From: CBDHFQ01 sp965262565
GTDB lineage: Bacteria; Bacteroidota; Bacteroidia; J057
Direction of reading: 5' to 3'
Assembly (NCBI GenBank): GCA_965262565.1
Contig: CBDHFQ010000008.1
Coordinates: 62,001-126,000 of the forward strand
Length of the DNA: 64,000 nt
Part shown: piece by piece, positions 1 to 9,051 of the stretch
How positions within the stretch are numbered: the stretch's first letter is position 1
Layout of the letters: the number at the start of each line of letters is the position of its first letter
The notes under the pieces: model-generated
Databases searched by the model: none
The model's input: the letters and a program-made list of their open reading frames with translations, nothing else
Told to the model about the DNA's origin: nothing
Program-made: the position numbers and the translations under genes

Positions 1-502
1 TGGGATAAAGAAAATAGCGATAGTCGGAGGAAATGAAGCCATGCTGATTAAAGAATTCTTAATTGAAAAAGAGATTCCCATTATTCTGGCAGATATTCAC
101 AGATTACCAGATGAAGATCATGAGGATACCGTCTATCCTTTTAAACTGGCCAAAGAATTGTCAGATGCAGGGATATTGTATTGCCTAGCTTATGACAACT
201 TACACTCATCCAGAAATTTACCCTTTACGGCTGGAACGACAGTAGCTTATGGAGTAGATTACGAACAAGCAGTACAAAGCATTTCGTTAAATGCAGCCAA
301 AATCTTTGGAATAGACGATCAAACCGGATCATTAGAGGTAGGGAAAGACGCTACTTTATTTGTAAGTGAAGGAGATGCGTTGGATATGCGTACCAATAAG
401 CTGACACATGCCTTTATTCAGGGGCGGGAAATACAGTTGGAAGCGAGACAGCAATTCTTATACAAAAAGTATGCTGACAAATATGGGCATGACATAGAAT
501 AG
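1..502 (+). CDS. Amidohydrolase family protein, C-terminal part (cut by window edge)
   Basis: The frame is open from base 2, so this is the 3' end of a longer gene and the ATG at 41 is internal. The visible part matches the end of imidazolonepropionase-like metal-dependent amidohydrolases: a stretch ending RNLPFTAGTTVAYG, then an AxxxNAAKIFGID helix, then GSLEVGKDATLFV, the typical composite beta-sandwich end where these proteins announce a bound-metal barrel closing. Metal-ligand His residues would lie upstream and cannot be checked. In Bacteroidota such proteins are often secreted and encoded in pairs. The substrate cannot be inferred. A strong terminator follows at 585-610. Confidence 0.8.
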   Translation, partial: GIKKIAIVGGNEAMLIKEFLIEKEIPIILADIHRLPDEDHEDTVYPFKLAKELSDAGILYCLAYDNLHSSRNLPFTAGTTVAYGVDYEQAVQSISLNAAKIFGIDDQTGSLEVGKDATLFVSEGDALDMRTNKLTHAFIQGREIQLEARQQFLYKKYADKYGHDIE

Positions 503-584
503 AGATATTGCATGTGGATCTATCAGCTGAAGAGCAGCGCCACGACAATTCCTGTTTTACGAACCATCGTGCGAATTAGAATCG

Positions 585-610
585 AAAAGCGAGCCATTTA
601 GCTCGCTTTT
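585..610 (+). terminator. Intrinsic terminator after the amidohydrolase gene
   Basis: A perfect 10-bp inverted repeat, AAAAGCGAGC and GCTCGCTTTT, is separated by a 6-nt loop. The T-rich 3' arm acts as the U-tract. The symmetric A/T ends mean it could also work on the other strand, but both neighbours are on the + strand. Confidence 0.85.
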
Positions 611-635
611 CTGCCTATAATTGTGCTATTATTCC

Positions 636-643
636 TACATTTG
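636..643 (+). promoter_or_regulatory. Putative Bacteroidota -7 box (TACATTTG)
   Basis: TACATTTG fits the TAnnTTTG -7 consensus of Bacteroidota sigma-ABfr promoters. It lies 34 nt before the ATG at 678, just after a terminator. No good -33 TTTG was seen. The position supports the 678 start over any upstream one. Confidence 0.4.
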
Positions 644-677
644 CGTAATTATACAGGCAACTCAAACAAATGTTATC

Positions 678-1238
678 ATGAAAAAAGCAGGATATCTCTT
701 GATATTATTAGCGGGTTGGATGTTGGTAAGTTGTGATCAGAATAATATTGAAATTGATAATCCTTCCACCCAGGCGATATCACTTACCCTTGCTGGAACA
801 AGCTATACCATTCCTCCTGGAAATACGACTTCCATCTCGTTGGAGCCAGGTACACATAACTTACAAATTCCAGAAACAGACAGCATTATCGGCATTGACA
901 CTACCATTAGAGTAGAAGTTGGAGGAATTATTAATCCTGCCAGAGCCCAATATTATATTTGGACAGATCTATACGGAGATCAGGAGGGTAGAGAGGTAAA
1001 ACTCAAAGAAGAATGGACGAAAGTGGGGAAAAAGGAGTTATTTGGCGATTTTTTTATCGTTCCTCCTAACCAGGTGTATGTCGAGAAAAAATGGGATTAT
1101 GGATTGTCTAAATCATTCCCAACCGATTTAATAGGTTGGCAGTTGAATATATTTGGAGATAAAGTGATATTGAAAAGTAAGCTTTTTCGTGAGCGTCAAT
1201 TAATTGCATCATACCAACAGCAAGTAAGTGAGCCTTGA
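678..1238 (+). CDS. Putative lipoprotein of unknown function
   Basis: The protein is 186 aa. The start is placed at ATG 678 because it gives a clean lipoprotein signal: MKK, a hydrophobic core, then LVSC with the lipidated Cys at residue 19. An upstream start at 621 would place 19 non-signal residues in front and would lie before the putative promoter. The mature part begins with a beta-rich segment rich in Thr, Ser and Pro, followed by a basic region with several Trp and Tyr. I recognise no family. It is probably anchored in the inner or outer membrane facing the periplasm. It sits 42 nt upstream of a small membrane protein gene on the same strand and may be cotranscribed. Confidence 0.65.
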   Translation: MKKAGYLLILLAGWMLVSCDQNNIEIDNPSTQAISLTLAGTSYTIPPGNTTSISLEPGTHNLQIPETDSIIGIDTTIRVEVGGIINPARAQYYIWTDLYGDQEGREVKLKEEWTKVGKKELFGDFFIVPPNQVYVEKKWDYGLSKSFPTDLIGWQLNIFGDKVILKSKLFRERQLIASYQQQVSEP

Positions 1239-1280
1239 TCATCTTGCGTAATACCAATTATAATTACAAATGGAGTAAGC

Positions 1281-1769
1281 ATGAAACCAAGAGCAAAATC
1301 TTTTCCCATGATGGAAGGATACTGTCATATTTTTTCGGATAGAATTGAGATTGCCGAAGAAGGCTGGTTGGGAAAGTTACATCAGTGGATGTTTAATAAA
1401 GGGATGGGACGAAAATCCGCTGCCTATATTCTGCTGGCTTTAGGGGCTTTATTAGCTGTTGGAATTTCCTTATGGATCGATAATATCTTTTTGAGTTCCT
1501 TTTTCAGTATTACTTTTTTATTACTTTTGTGGCGAGCATGGGCAGATCGTTCGGTCTCTTACAATCCGATTATTCCTCGAAAGGAACTCATTAAAGTGGA
1601 GTATATTCCTGCTTTACAGGGTGAGCGGAGAGCGATGGTAAAATTCCAATGGAAGAAAGAAGGGAAAATCAGGAAGCGAGTAGTAAAATTGCCCATTGAT
1701 AAAGATAGAGCTACCATGATTGCGCAGTCTACCTACAGAATGCTGAAAGATGAAGGCTTAGTAGAATAG
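1281..1769 (+). CDS. Small membrane protein, unknown
   Basis: The protein is 162 aa. Two adjacent hydrophobic segments (about residues 48-66 and 69-86) form a membrane hairpin flanked by a short N-terminal cytosolic strand region and a C-terminal basic domain. The order of a strand-rich start (a segment reading GYCHIFSDRIEI), two membrane helices and a strand-rich tail with a final helix resembles bacterial PH-like or YcxB-like proteins, but this is a shape argument only. No catalytic motif is visible. The next lipoprotein gene starts 41 nt after the stop. Confidence 0.6.
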   Translation: MKPRAKSFPMMEGYCHIFSDRIEIAEEGWLGKLHQWMFNKGMGRKSAAYILLALGALLAVGISLWIDNIFLSSFFSITFLLLLWRAWADRSVSYNPIIPRKELIKVEYIPALQGERRAMVKFQWKKEGKIRKRVVKLPIDKDRATMIAQSTYRMLKDEGLVE

Positions 1770-1810
1770 TGAGTCTTTCCGTCTTTGAACATCGTCATAT
1801 ACTAAACTTT

Positions 1811-2356
1811 ATGAATAGACTAATTACACTTTTCCTGCTGTCAACCCTTGTGTGTTTTTTCAGTTGTCAAAAGAACAACAAAGCTCTCAGCGATGCTACT
1901 ACTAATCAATTACATAGCGACACAGTAGCTTCCCCTTCTCCTTCTTCGGCATCTGAGCCCGGATCATCCACCAAAGGAGCAGGCCTGGAACTCAACTCTA
2001 CTTCTGTAGCAGATGTAGCTAATAGTAGTATTCCCTTTCAACGATACGCGAGTTTATTACTAGGAAAATGGAAACTCATTCATATATATGATCCATTGAC
2101 TAACACCTATCGTCAGGTAGGGCCAGAAGAATCTGTGTCCATTCACTTTACTTCTGATAGTACGTTTGTGAGAAGCTCATCGAAAGACCCCGAAGCTGAA
2201 TTGACCTTTACAATGTCAGTAGATACTACAATGAAAGCAGCCTTATTAAGGGTGGATGAAAATTATGCCGAGTTTGTAAGATTGTCCCAGGCTGATACTA
2301 TGAGAATGATGCTGGGAATGGATGCACCCACTAAAACTTTTGCTAGAGCAGAGTAA
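1811..2356 (+). CDS. Putative lipoprotein with lipocalin-like C-terminal half
   Basis: The protein is 181 aa. ATG 1811 is chosen because it starts directly with a signal peptide (MNRLITLFLL...) ending FFSC, with Cys at 19; the longer GTG-started frame from 1769 adds 14 unlikely residues. A Ser/Thr/Pro-rich linker of about 50 residues follows. The second half has the LLGKWKLIHIYD turn and strand pattern that opens lipocalin-like domains of Bacteroidota lipoproteins, followed by alternating strands with a Thr/Ser-rich edge. The ligand is unknown. A terminator follows at 2446-2473. Confidence 0.6.
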   Translation: MNRLITLFLLSTLVCFFSCQKNNKALSDATTNQLHSDTVASPSPSSASEPGSSTKGAGLELNSTSVADVANSSIPFQRYASLLLGKWKLIHIYDPLTNTYRQVGPEESVSIHFTSDSTFVRSSSKDPEAELTFTMSVDTTMKAALLRVDENYAEFVRLSQADTMRMMLGMDAPTKTFARAE

Positions 2357-2445
2357 AGAGAACGTCTGACTTCGATATTTAATACGTATAAATACCTAAA
2401 TGCCATTGTGGATGTTTAACGAGTTATGATGGTATTATGTATCAT

Positions 2446-2473
2446 ATAGCCCTGCACCATTGAGTAGGGCTAT
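2446..2473 (+). terminator. Intrinsic terminator after the small-envelope-gene cluster
   Basis: The perfect 8-bp stem ATAGCCCT / AGGGCTAT has a 12-nt loop and is followed by a T-rich run (CTCTTCTTTTTG). It lies 89 nt after the lipoprotein stop and separates that cluster from the NAD(P)HX repair gene. Confidence 0.7.
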
Positions 2474-2593
2474 CTCTTCTTTTTGATATTTTGGCAATTC
2501 AGGAAAGCTATTCTATATATAGACCAATAAATACAGGATAAAGAAGATAATTCTGTATTTTATGTTGAAAGTAGATTCAATGATTTTCTGTAG

Positions 2594-4159
2594 ATGTCGA
2601 ATACCTATATGCCTCTTATTGCCAACTCACAACAAATTCGAAAAGCTGACCAAATTCAAATTGAAGAATGGGCCTATCCAGGCATTGTATTAATGGAGCA
2701 TGCAGGAAGAAAAGCAGCAGTGAGTATAGTAGATCAATTTCCCAAAGCCAGCATGTTTATCATCTTGGCAGGGCCTGGAAATAATGGAGGTGATGGATTT
2801 GTCATTGCCAGATATTTGCATAATTGGGGAAAAGCAGTCACCGTATTTCATTCGCATCCCCTAGACAAATATTCCGGTGATGCTCTTATCAACCTCAAGA
2901 TACTACAACATCTTGATCTTCCCCTAGAACCATTTGATTTGGCAAAGGTCCATGTATTGGAACAGCAACATTCATCTTCTCTTGTCCTTATAGATGCATT
3001 ATTGGGAACGGGAATACAATCAGCACTACGGGGAACCATCAAGGAAATAATAGATTATTTTATCCCCAAAAAATATGCTACGGTAGCCATTGATCTACCA
3101 AGCGGAATGAATGCAGATACTGGAGCGATGATCAATCAGGTGATCCCTGCTAACATTACAATTAGCTTCCAATTGTTAAAAATATGTCATTGTGTTTATC
3201 CGGCTGCAGGCTTTTGTGGTCATATTCAAGTGCTGGATATCGGCTTGTATCCTAAGGTGATTGCTTCATTGGGGATTCGGAGATACGCCACAGATGCTAC
3301 ATTGTTAACAGATAAGCAGCAAAACCGACCAAAGAATACACACAAAGGACATTTTGGACATGCTCTGATCATTGGAGGAAGCAAACAAATGGCCGGAGCT
3401 ATCTCACTTACCGCTCATGCGTGTATGCGTTCAGGAGCAGGTCTATGTACAGTTATTACTGCAGAGCAAGTGAGAGGTGCCGTAAATAATTTAGTACCCG
3501 AAGCCATGTGCATATCAGTAGAAGGAGAAAATTCAGGCCAACTAACACATGGAACACTAGCGAAAATTTTACCACATTTAGAGAACAAAAATGTCGTATG
3601 TATAGGTCCTGGTATGGGGACTCATGAGGAAACAAAAGAGTGGTTAGTAAACTTGTTACCGCAGTTAACGGCAATTACTGTATTGGATGCCGATGCTTTA
3701 AATTTATTGGCTCAGCTGGAAGAAAATGATCCTTTATGGAACCAATTGCCCGAATGCACTATTATAACTCCACATCCGGGAGAAATGAAAAGATTATTTC
3801 CTGAAGCTGATGTGGTTAATCAAAGATTAGAAACTGCGGAATTATATGCCAGAAAGAAGAATATCATAGTCGTATTAAAAGGAGCAGGAACTATTATCGC
3901 TTTTCCTGATGGAAACACTTTTGTAAATCGTTCCGGGAATCCGGGTATGTCGACGGCAGGTTCAGGGGATGTCTTGGCGGGCATGATTACAGGAATATTG
4001 GCTCAGGGATACGCACCAGAGATAGGAATCCCTTTAGCCGTCTATTTACATGGAGCAGCGGGAGATCAAGTGGCGATAGAACAAACAGAAGAAGGAGTTA
4101 CCGCTTTGAGAATGAGCGAAGCTATAGGAAAGACCTGGAGAAATCTTAGGATGAGTTAG
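2594..4159 (+). CDS. nnr: Bifunctional NAD(P)H-hydrate epimerase / ADP-dependent NAD(P)H-hydrate dehydratase
   Basis: The protein is 521 aa, the usual length for the fused YjeF form. The N-terminal YjeF_N epimerase domain (about 1-220) carries the nucleotide loop GPGNNGGDGFVIARYL near residue 60. The C-terminal ribokinase-like dehydratase domain (about 240-520) has the KGHFGHALIIGGS start, the TPHPGEMKRL motif and the phosphate/catalytic loop STAGSGDVLAG near residue 458. The pair repairs hydrated NADH and NADPH: the epimerase interconverts S and R forms and the dehydratase restores the cofactor using ADP. ATG 2594 is used; ATG 2609 is an alternative. It is monocistronic by context. Confidence 0.93.
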   Translation: MSNTYMPLIANSQQIRKADQIQIEEWAYPGIVLMEHAGRKAAVSIVDQFPKASMFIILAGPGNNGGDGFVIARYLHNWGKAVTVFHSHPLDKYSGDALINLKILQHLDLPLEPFDLAKVHVLEQQHSSSLVLIDALLGTGIQSALRGTIKEIIDYFIPKKYATVAIDLPSGMNADTGAMINQVIPANITISFQLLKICHCVYPAAGFCGHIQVLDIGLYPKVIASLGIRRYATDATLLTDKQQNRPKNTHKGHFGHALIIGGSKQMAGAISLTAHACMRSGAGLCTVITAEQVRGAVNNLVPEAMCISVEGENSGQLTHGTLAKILPHLENKNVVCIGPGMGTHEETKEWLVNLLPQLTAITVLDADALNLLAQLEENDPLWNQLPECTIITPHPGEMKRLFPEADVVNQRLETAELYARKKNIIVVLKGAGTIIAFPDGNTFVNRSGNPGMSTAGSGDVLAGMITGILAQGYAPEIGIPLAVYLHGAAGDQVAIEQTEEGVTALRMSEAIGKTWRNLRMS

Positions 4160-4285
4160 TAGAGATTGTGCCAATAGGAAAATGTCTATAATCATTGGTG
4201 CATTGACACTATAATATCATCATTGGCATTTACAATAAGAATGCTCAATAATTCCTTATATTGACTTCTAGTTAAAAACTAATTA

Positions 4286-4753
4286 ATGAGAGGGTATTTA
4301 TTTTATCTTACAGGATTATTATTGATTGCTTTTTGTTCGTTTGCTTTTTTTATGCCAATGCGTATGACACCTCAATCTCAGAATGGTAAAGAAGTACATA
4401 ATGTATTAGGTACGCCGTTGCAGACCTGTTGTACAGATCCTTTAACAGGCTTTTATAGAAATGGTCGCTGTGATACGGGCCCAAATGACTATGGTACGCA
4501 TGTTGTGTGCGCTGAAATGACAGATGCCTTTTTAAGCTTTACTTTATCAAAAGGGAATGATTTAAGTACGCCACGGCCTGAATACCAGTTCCCAGGATTG
4601 AAAGCAGGAGATAAGTGGTGTTTGTGTGCGCTTCGTTGGAAGGAGGCCTATGAAGCAGGTGTGGCTCCTCCCGTTGTTTTGGAAAGAACGCATGAAAAGG
4701 CATTGGAATTTATTCTTTTAGAACAGCTGGAAGAAAAGGCTTTGAATGAATAG
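4286..4753 (+). CDS. DUF2237 family protein
   Basis: The protein is 155 aa. An N-terminal hydrophobic segment (about 5-24) is followed by the DUF2237 core with nearly all of its invariant stretches: NVLGTPLQTCCTDPLTGFYR, GTHVVCAEMTDAFL, GNDLSTPRPEY, FPGLKAGDKWCLCALRW and APPVVLERTHEKAL. The conserved Cys residues (CC, VVC, CLC) suggest metal binding or redox chemistry, but the biochemical role of the family is unknown. The hydrophobic N-terminus is not typical of the family and may anchor or export the protein. The gene stands alone between an NAD(P)HX repair gene and a small secreted protein. Confidence 0.88.
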   Translation: MRGYLFYLTGLLLIAFCSFAFFMPMRMTPQSQNGKEVHNVLGTPLQTCCTDPLTGFYRNGRCDTGPNDYGTHVVCAEMTDAFLSFTLSKGNDLSTPRPEYQFPGLKAGDKWCLCALRWKEAYEAGVAPPVVLERTHEKALEFILLEQLEEKALNE

Positions 4754-4797
4754 CTATCAACTTGAAAAAAAAGAGTACATAAGAATTATTGATGTAA

Positions 4798-5259
4798 ATG
4801 ATAAACTATTTTTTTGTTACTATTTTTGTGTTGAATTGCATGATTAATAGCTCATTTGAGATAAGGAGCTACGATGATCCATGCTTTTCCAGATTTATAA
4901 ACTATAACGATAGTTGTTCCATAGAGGTATTGACAAGGATCAATAATGAATTAGATCACTTAAGTCCTACGGATATAAAGCATTTTTTACGTACATATCA
5001 CAATTCATGTAAATATAATGTGGAATATTCAGAATGGTTTAATGAACTGCTTTTTGAGATATTAGATAACTACCCCGATGAATTATTGAGCCAAATGTAT
5101 TCAGATACCTTGATTGATGGTGAATCAATAATCGTAGAGTTTGGACAACCAACTCATGATAACATTAACTTGTCTAAATCGATACTTAAGGTTCAAGAAG
5201 TTGATATAGATGAGGGCTTTAAAAAAAGGATAATTACATCATTACATAAACATAGGTAG
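4798..5259 (+). CDS. Small secreted protein, unknown
   Basis: The protein is 153 aa. The N-terminus is a short hydrophobic segment (residues 3-17) that could be a signal peptide. The rest is acidic, with four Cys (29, 40, 71 and one in the leader) and mainly helical character. No family is recognised. It lies 44 nt downstream of the DUF2237 gene on the same strand and is convergent with the epimerase-like gene. It has few or no recognisable neighbours by function, so it may be a lineage-specific gene; translation is supported only by the intact frame. Confidence 0.5.
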   Translation: MINYFFVTIFVLNCMINSSFEIRSYDDPCFSRFINYNDSCSIEVLTRINNELDHLSPTDIKHFLRTYHNSCKYNVEYSEWFNELLFEILDNYPDELLSQMYSDTLIDGESIIVEFGQPTHDNINLSKSILKVQEVDIDEGFKKRIITSLHKHR

Positions 5260-5279
5260 TATCCTACATATGTTACCCC

Positions 5280-6656
5280 CTAAGATTGCCGCTTCAAATA
5301 TCTTCCGAAAGCTTTCATTACGAATAGATGAATCACCGCCTGTGTGGGGATATAAATAAACCAAGGTAAAGAAGGAACAAACTCGTGAATAGCGCAGATA
5401 AAATATCGGCCGTTCAGTACTCTTCTAAATTCCAGCCATCCATAATCTTTGCGTTTAACTAACAGGCCGTCAACGATATAAAAAAGGCGTCGATTATCAT
5501 CACTGCGATCTCTTACAAAATACATTTTCAGCAAATGAAATGAAAAGATTCTGAATGTAACTGTATTTTCCTCCTGATTCACATCAACTTTCACAATATA
5601 CCGTAGGTAGCTTGGGAGCCAGCGCATATATTCCTGGGCAACCCAGCTAGCAGATTTATTTCCAGGATTAGGGAGTCTTTGAACACTTCGAACAGTATTT
5701 TTTTCATTTTTAGATGAAGCGTGGGTTCTTTTAGGAAGTTTGGGGATGGTATCTTTTTCAAATAATGCTCTTTTCGCTGCCTCTCTAAAAGATTTTCGTT
5801 GGTCGAACTTCTCCATTAAGGCATTAGGCTCCACGATTAATTCATGCCTCAAACTTTCCACTAGGGGAGAAACCAGCGTTGTACTGGAATCCGTAAACAC
5901 AGCTACCCAAAGCTTGGAAAAACCGGGAGAGAAAAAAGGGACAGAAGCAATGATTCTTTTTTTATCCATTAACTCTGCTGTCTGTTCTATCATATGCAGA
6001 TAAGTAGTGATTTCTTTTCCCCCTATATCATATGCTTTATGATAGGTATTTTCATTACTTAAACAGTAATCCAAACATTTGAGCGTATCTTCCAATGCAA
6101 TAGGTTGAGTTCGAGAGAGGGTCCATTTAGGGCATAGCATAATAGGTAATCGGTGCACTAATTTTTCTATCATACGGAAGGAAGATCCTCCGGGACCTAC
6201 GATGATTCCTGCTCTAAGGGCTGTAAGTGGTACGCTTCTCGAACTGAGGGTTTGTTCCACTTCATATCGACTTCGTAGATGTGTAGAAAATTGATGACCA
6301 TCTTTAGGTAAGATTCCTCCTAAAAAGATAATCTGCTTCAATCCATTAATTTCCGCTGCACGAGAAAAATTATCTGCTAATAATATATCTGTATTCTCAA
6401 AAGATCCTTGATTCAACCGAGTTGAAGGAACCATAGAATGAACGAAATATAGGGCATAATCTGCTCCCTGGAGCGCTTCTACCGTAGAAGTAATAGAATA
6501 AAGTTCTACCTTCCGCCATTCAATATGTGCATCAGATAGGTTTTCTACGACTTCCTTTCGACTGAGGGCAATAAACTTGTATTTGTGTTTATACTGATCC
6601 ATAAACCAGCGTCCTACGAACCCGGAAGCGCCAGCGATGGCTATAGTTGGTTTCAT
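5280..6656 (-). CDS. NAD(P)-binding epimerase-like protein with YbjT-like C-terminal domain
   Basis: The protein is 458 aa. ATG at 6656 is preferred over the in-frame TTG at 6665. The N-terminal Rossmann fold opens with IAIAGASGFVGRWF, the atypical/extended SDR dinucleotide loop, and continues to about residue 290. A Lys/Ser-rich linker leads to a C-terminal domain of about 120 residues (LRYIVKVDVNQEE onward, ending with amphipathic segments) that resembles the DUF2867 domain found in E. coli YbjT-type proteins. Such proteins are usually membrane-associated and of unknown substrate. The canonical SDR Tyr-x-x-x-Lys is not obvious, so catalysis is uncertain. Confidence 0.75.
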   Translation of the reverse strand: MKPTIAIAGASGFVGRWFMDQYKHKYKFIALSRKEVVENLSDAHIEWRKVELYSITSTVEALQGADYALYFVHSMVPSTRLNQGSFENTDILLADNFSRAAEINGLKQIIFLGGILPKDGHQFSTHLRSRYEVEQTLSSRSVPLTALRAGIIVGPGGSSFRMIEKLVHRLPIMLCPKWTLSRTQPIALEDTLKCLDYCLSNENTYHKAYDIGGKEITTYLHMIEQTAELMDKKRIIASVPFFSPGFSKLWVAVFTDSSTTLVSPLVESLRHELIVEPNALMEKFDQRKSFREAAKRALFEKDTIPKLPKRTHASSKNEKNTVRSVQRLPNPGNKSASWVAQEYMRWLPSYLRYIVKVDVNQEENTVTFRIFSFHLLKMYFVRDRSDDNRRLFYIVDGLLVKRKDYGWLEFRRVLNGRYFICAIHEFVPSLPWFIYIPTQAVIHLFVMKAFGRYLKRQS

Positions 6657-6952
6657 ATCAGACAAACTGCTTATGCCACTAATGGTTTATACTGTTGGCA
6701 CAACAACAACTTAGATATGCTTTTTCTTACGTATGAATAATATCATTTACGTATGGACTCAGACTAACATATGGAAACAAGTCATTCTTTTTGGTCGGTA
6801 TGAGTACCCTTTGCAGAAATTATTATTGCGATTTATCGAAATTTTATATTGCCTTGTTACTTTTTAAGTATAATTACGTCCTAAAGCTGAAATTAGAAAT
6901 TACAATTAGTATCGTTTTACAAACCCAACTTTATTCATTAAACAATTTTACC

Positions 6953-8194
6953 ATGTCTCAAATTTTAAACGACTTAAAACAGTACATTAATCCAGACTTA
7001 ATTTCACAAGTTTCTGCCTCACTGGGAGAAAGTGATGCTTCAGTTTCCAAAGGGATATCGGGTATTCTACCCTCTTTATTAGGTGGCTTAGCTTCAAATA
7101 GCGGGAATTACAGCGCTATGTCTGATATTTTTGGTTTTATTACTAAAAATGGAAATCCTGGATTATTGGAGAATCTTTCAGGCTTAGTTGGAGGGAGTGG
7201 TCAGAGTGATGTAGGGAGTAGTTTTTTGTCAATGATTATGGGAAATAAAGGCGGTGAATTTATAGAAGGCATTGCCTCATTCGCGGGATTAAATGGTCAA
7301 TCAGTAACATCTATGTTAGGTTGGATTAGTCCTTTAGTAATGGGGTATTTGACAAAATTGATCAGGACAAGAAACATGAATATAGCGGATTTTGCCTCTT
7401 TATTGGGAGATGAAAAAGATGCACTCATGAATGCCATTCCTGGATCTCTGAGCAATTCTTTTGGCTTGGCTAATTTGGAAGGAAGTGATGGAGCAGTAAA
7501 GGAAATGGCAGCTAGTGCGGCACCTTCCAGAAATAAGTGGATTGTTCCAGCTATCCTTGCCGCTATAGCTATTGGCGCATTAATTTTCTTTAGTGGATCA
7601 GGAGATAAAGTAGAAGAATCCGTATCTGGCGTAACTGATAAAGTGGCTGAAGTAGCTAATGATGCGAAAGATGCTACTGGAGAATTAGTTAGTAGAGGAG
7701 TAGATGCTGTAGAAGGCGCAGTAGGAGAATTGGGAGACTTCTTCAAAAGAACATTGACTAATGGAGTAGAATTGAATATTCCTGAAAATGGGATTGAAAA
7801 TCAACTGATTGATTTCATTGAAGATGCAGATAGAGCAATTGACAAGACTACCTGGTTTAATTTTGACCGTCTGACCTTTGATACGGGAAAGTCTACACTG
7901 GATATGGAGCATTCAAGAGAACAATTGGAAAACATTACTGCAATTTTGAAGGCATATCCTGCTACGAAAATAAAAATTGGAGGATACACGGATAATACAG
8001 GTAGCAAGGAAGGTAATATGAATCTATCACAAGCCAGAGCAGAAGCTGTTCAATCAGTTCTGTCAGATATGGGAATAGCTGCAGATAGGATGGAAGCAGA
8101 AGGATATGGAGATGCACATCCCGTAGCTTCAAATGAGACAGAAGAAGGTAGAGCGCAAAACAGAAGAATAGCACTTCGCTTTACTGATAAATAA
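6953..8194 (+). CDS. DUF937 / OmpA-family envelope protein
   Basis: The protein is 413 aa. ATG 6953 begins the DUF937 (YidB-like) domain directly (SQILNDLKQYINPDLISQ); a start at 6791 would add 54 low-complexity residues. Order: DUF937 helical repeats (1 to about 150), Ala-rich linker, one membrane helix (about 196-213, WIVPAILAAIAIGALIFF), an acidic helical linker that resembles a late-embryogenesis-like coil, then an OmpA C-terminal domain (about 300-413). The OmpA domain has FNFDRLTFDTGKSTL, IGGYTDNTG and NMNLSQARAEAVQSVL, with the Asp and Arg that hold diaminopimelate of peptidoglycan. It probably tethers the inner membrane to the cell wall. A terminator follows. Confidence 0.85.
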   Translation: MSQILNDLKQYINPDLISQVSASLGESDASVSKGISGILPSLLGGLASNSGNYSAMSDIFGFITKNGNPGLLENLSGLVGGSGQSDVGSSFLSMIMGNKGGEFIEGIASFAGLNGQSVTSMLGWISPLVMGYLTKLIRTRNMNIADFASLLGDEKDALMNAIPGSLSNSFGLANLEGSDGAVKEMAASAAPSRNKWIVPAILAAIAIGALIFFSGSGDKVEESVSGVTDKVAEVANDAKDATGELVSRGVDAVEGAVGELGDFFKRTLTNGVELNIPENGIENQLIDFIEDADRAIDKTTWFNFDRLTFDTGKSTLDMEHSREQLENITAILKAYPATKIKIGGYTDNTGSKEGNMNLSQARAEAVQSVLSDMGIAADRMEAEGYGDAHPVASNETEEGRAQNRRIALRFTDK

Positions 8195-8242
8195 ATAAGA
8201 GAAGAATTACTAGTAAATGGTTATAGGTGTTTAAATTGATGG

Positions 8243-8276
8243 AGTCTCAATGTGATAAAACATTGGGACTTTTTTT
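8243..8276 (+). terminator. Intrinsic terminator after the OmpA-family gene
   Basis: A 10-bp stem, AGTCTCAATG with CATTGGGACT, has one G-U wobble in RNA, an 8-nt loop and a following T6 run. It lies between convergent genes and is directional for the + strand. Confidence 0.8.
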
Positions 8277-8289
8277 GATGTACTCTATT

Positions 8290-9051
8290 TTACCATTCCA
8301 ACACCATACCATCATATCCTAAAAATATACCTTCTGGTAAGGATTGTTCAATCTCTTCATGTTTCCCCATTAAATGGCTGATATGTGTAAAATACGCTCT
8401 TCTTACCCCAAGTTGTTGGGCCATTTGAATAGCAGCTTCCAGATGAAAGTGAGAATGATGTGGCTTTTTCCTTAAGGCATTCAGTACCAAGATCTCGATT
8501 CCTTCTAATAATGTTAAAGAAGATTCGGGAATGTGGCTCGCATCTGTGATGTAGGCAAACTTACCACATCTATACCCCAGGATGGGAAGTTGACCATGTA
8601 TAATAGGAATGGGAATTAAGGTCAAAGTTCCAATGCAAAAAGCTGCCTGCTTTACTTCACATATATTGAGAAGGGGTATGCCTGGATAATCTTTGTTTTC
8701 AAATATATAGTAGTATTCCCGGTGTAAGTGTTCAATGGTATCAGCATTGGCATAAATATCCATCGCTTTTCCTTGTTGGTAATTAAAAGCACGAATATCA
8801 TCCAGTCCTCCAGTGTGATCTTTGTGTTGATGAGTGAATACAACCGCATCCAAGCTTGTTACTCTCCTTTTCAGCATTTGTTGACGAAAATCTGGACCTG
8901 TATCGAAGGTTATTCTCGTATGTTGGTCCTCCAGTAAACCCGACGTTCTCAAGCGTTTATCTCTATCGTCAGAGGATATACACACTTCACAATCACATCC
9001 TATTACTGGAATTCCCTGGGAAGTACCAGTCCCGCTGAAAATGAATCTCAA
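8290..9051 (-). CDS. PhnP-like metallo-beta-lactamase-fold hydrolase
   Basis: The protein is 253 aa and starts with TTG at 9051. No usable ATG exists before the conserved FSGTGTSQGIP strand, so TTG is required. Motifs: GCDCEVC (Cys 19, 21, 24, a structural zinc site as in PhnP), the metal motif HQHKDH (His74, His76, Asp78, His79), a second His in PIIHGQ, DASHIP and a final THISH. This is the PhnP/carbon-phosphorus-lyase-associated cyclic phosphodiesterase branch of the superfamily. Without phn genes nearby, a general phosphodiesterase role is more likely. It overlaps the stop of the upstream gene by four bases (TTGA), indicating translational coupling. Confidence 0.85.
   Translation of the reverse strand: MRFIFSGTGTSQGIPVIGCDCEVCISSDDRDKRLRTSGLLEDQHTRITFDTGPDFRQQMLKRRVTSLDAVVFTHQHKDHTGGLDDIRAFNYQQGKAMDIYANADTIEHLHREYYYIFENKDYPGIPLLNICEVKQAAFCIGTLTLIPIPIIHGQLPILGYRCGKFAYITDASHIPESSLTLLEGIEILVLNALRKKPHHSHFHLEAAIQMAQQLGVRRAYFTHISHLMGKHEEIEQSLPEGIFLGYDGMVLEW

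Noticed and set aside
1769..1810. GTG start for the lipoprotein at 1769
   Set aside because: It adds 14 residues in front of a complete lipoprotein signal; ATG 1811 is preferred.
4173..4206. Imperfect hairpin GTGCCAAT / ATTGGTGC before the DUF2237 gene
   Set aside because: It needs two wobble pairs and an 18-nt loop and has no T-run, so it is weak as a terminator or regulator.
6791..6952. Upstream start of the OmpA-family gene
   Set aside because: The extra 54 residues are low in complexity and the DUF937 domain starts right at ATG 6953.
7297..7746. 149-codon open frame on the minus strand inside the OmpA-family gene
   Set aside because: It is antisense to a well-supported DUF937/OmpA gene, has low-complexity Ser/Ala/Leu composition and no recognisable domain.
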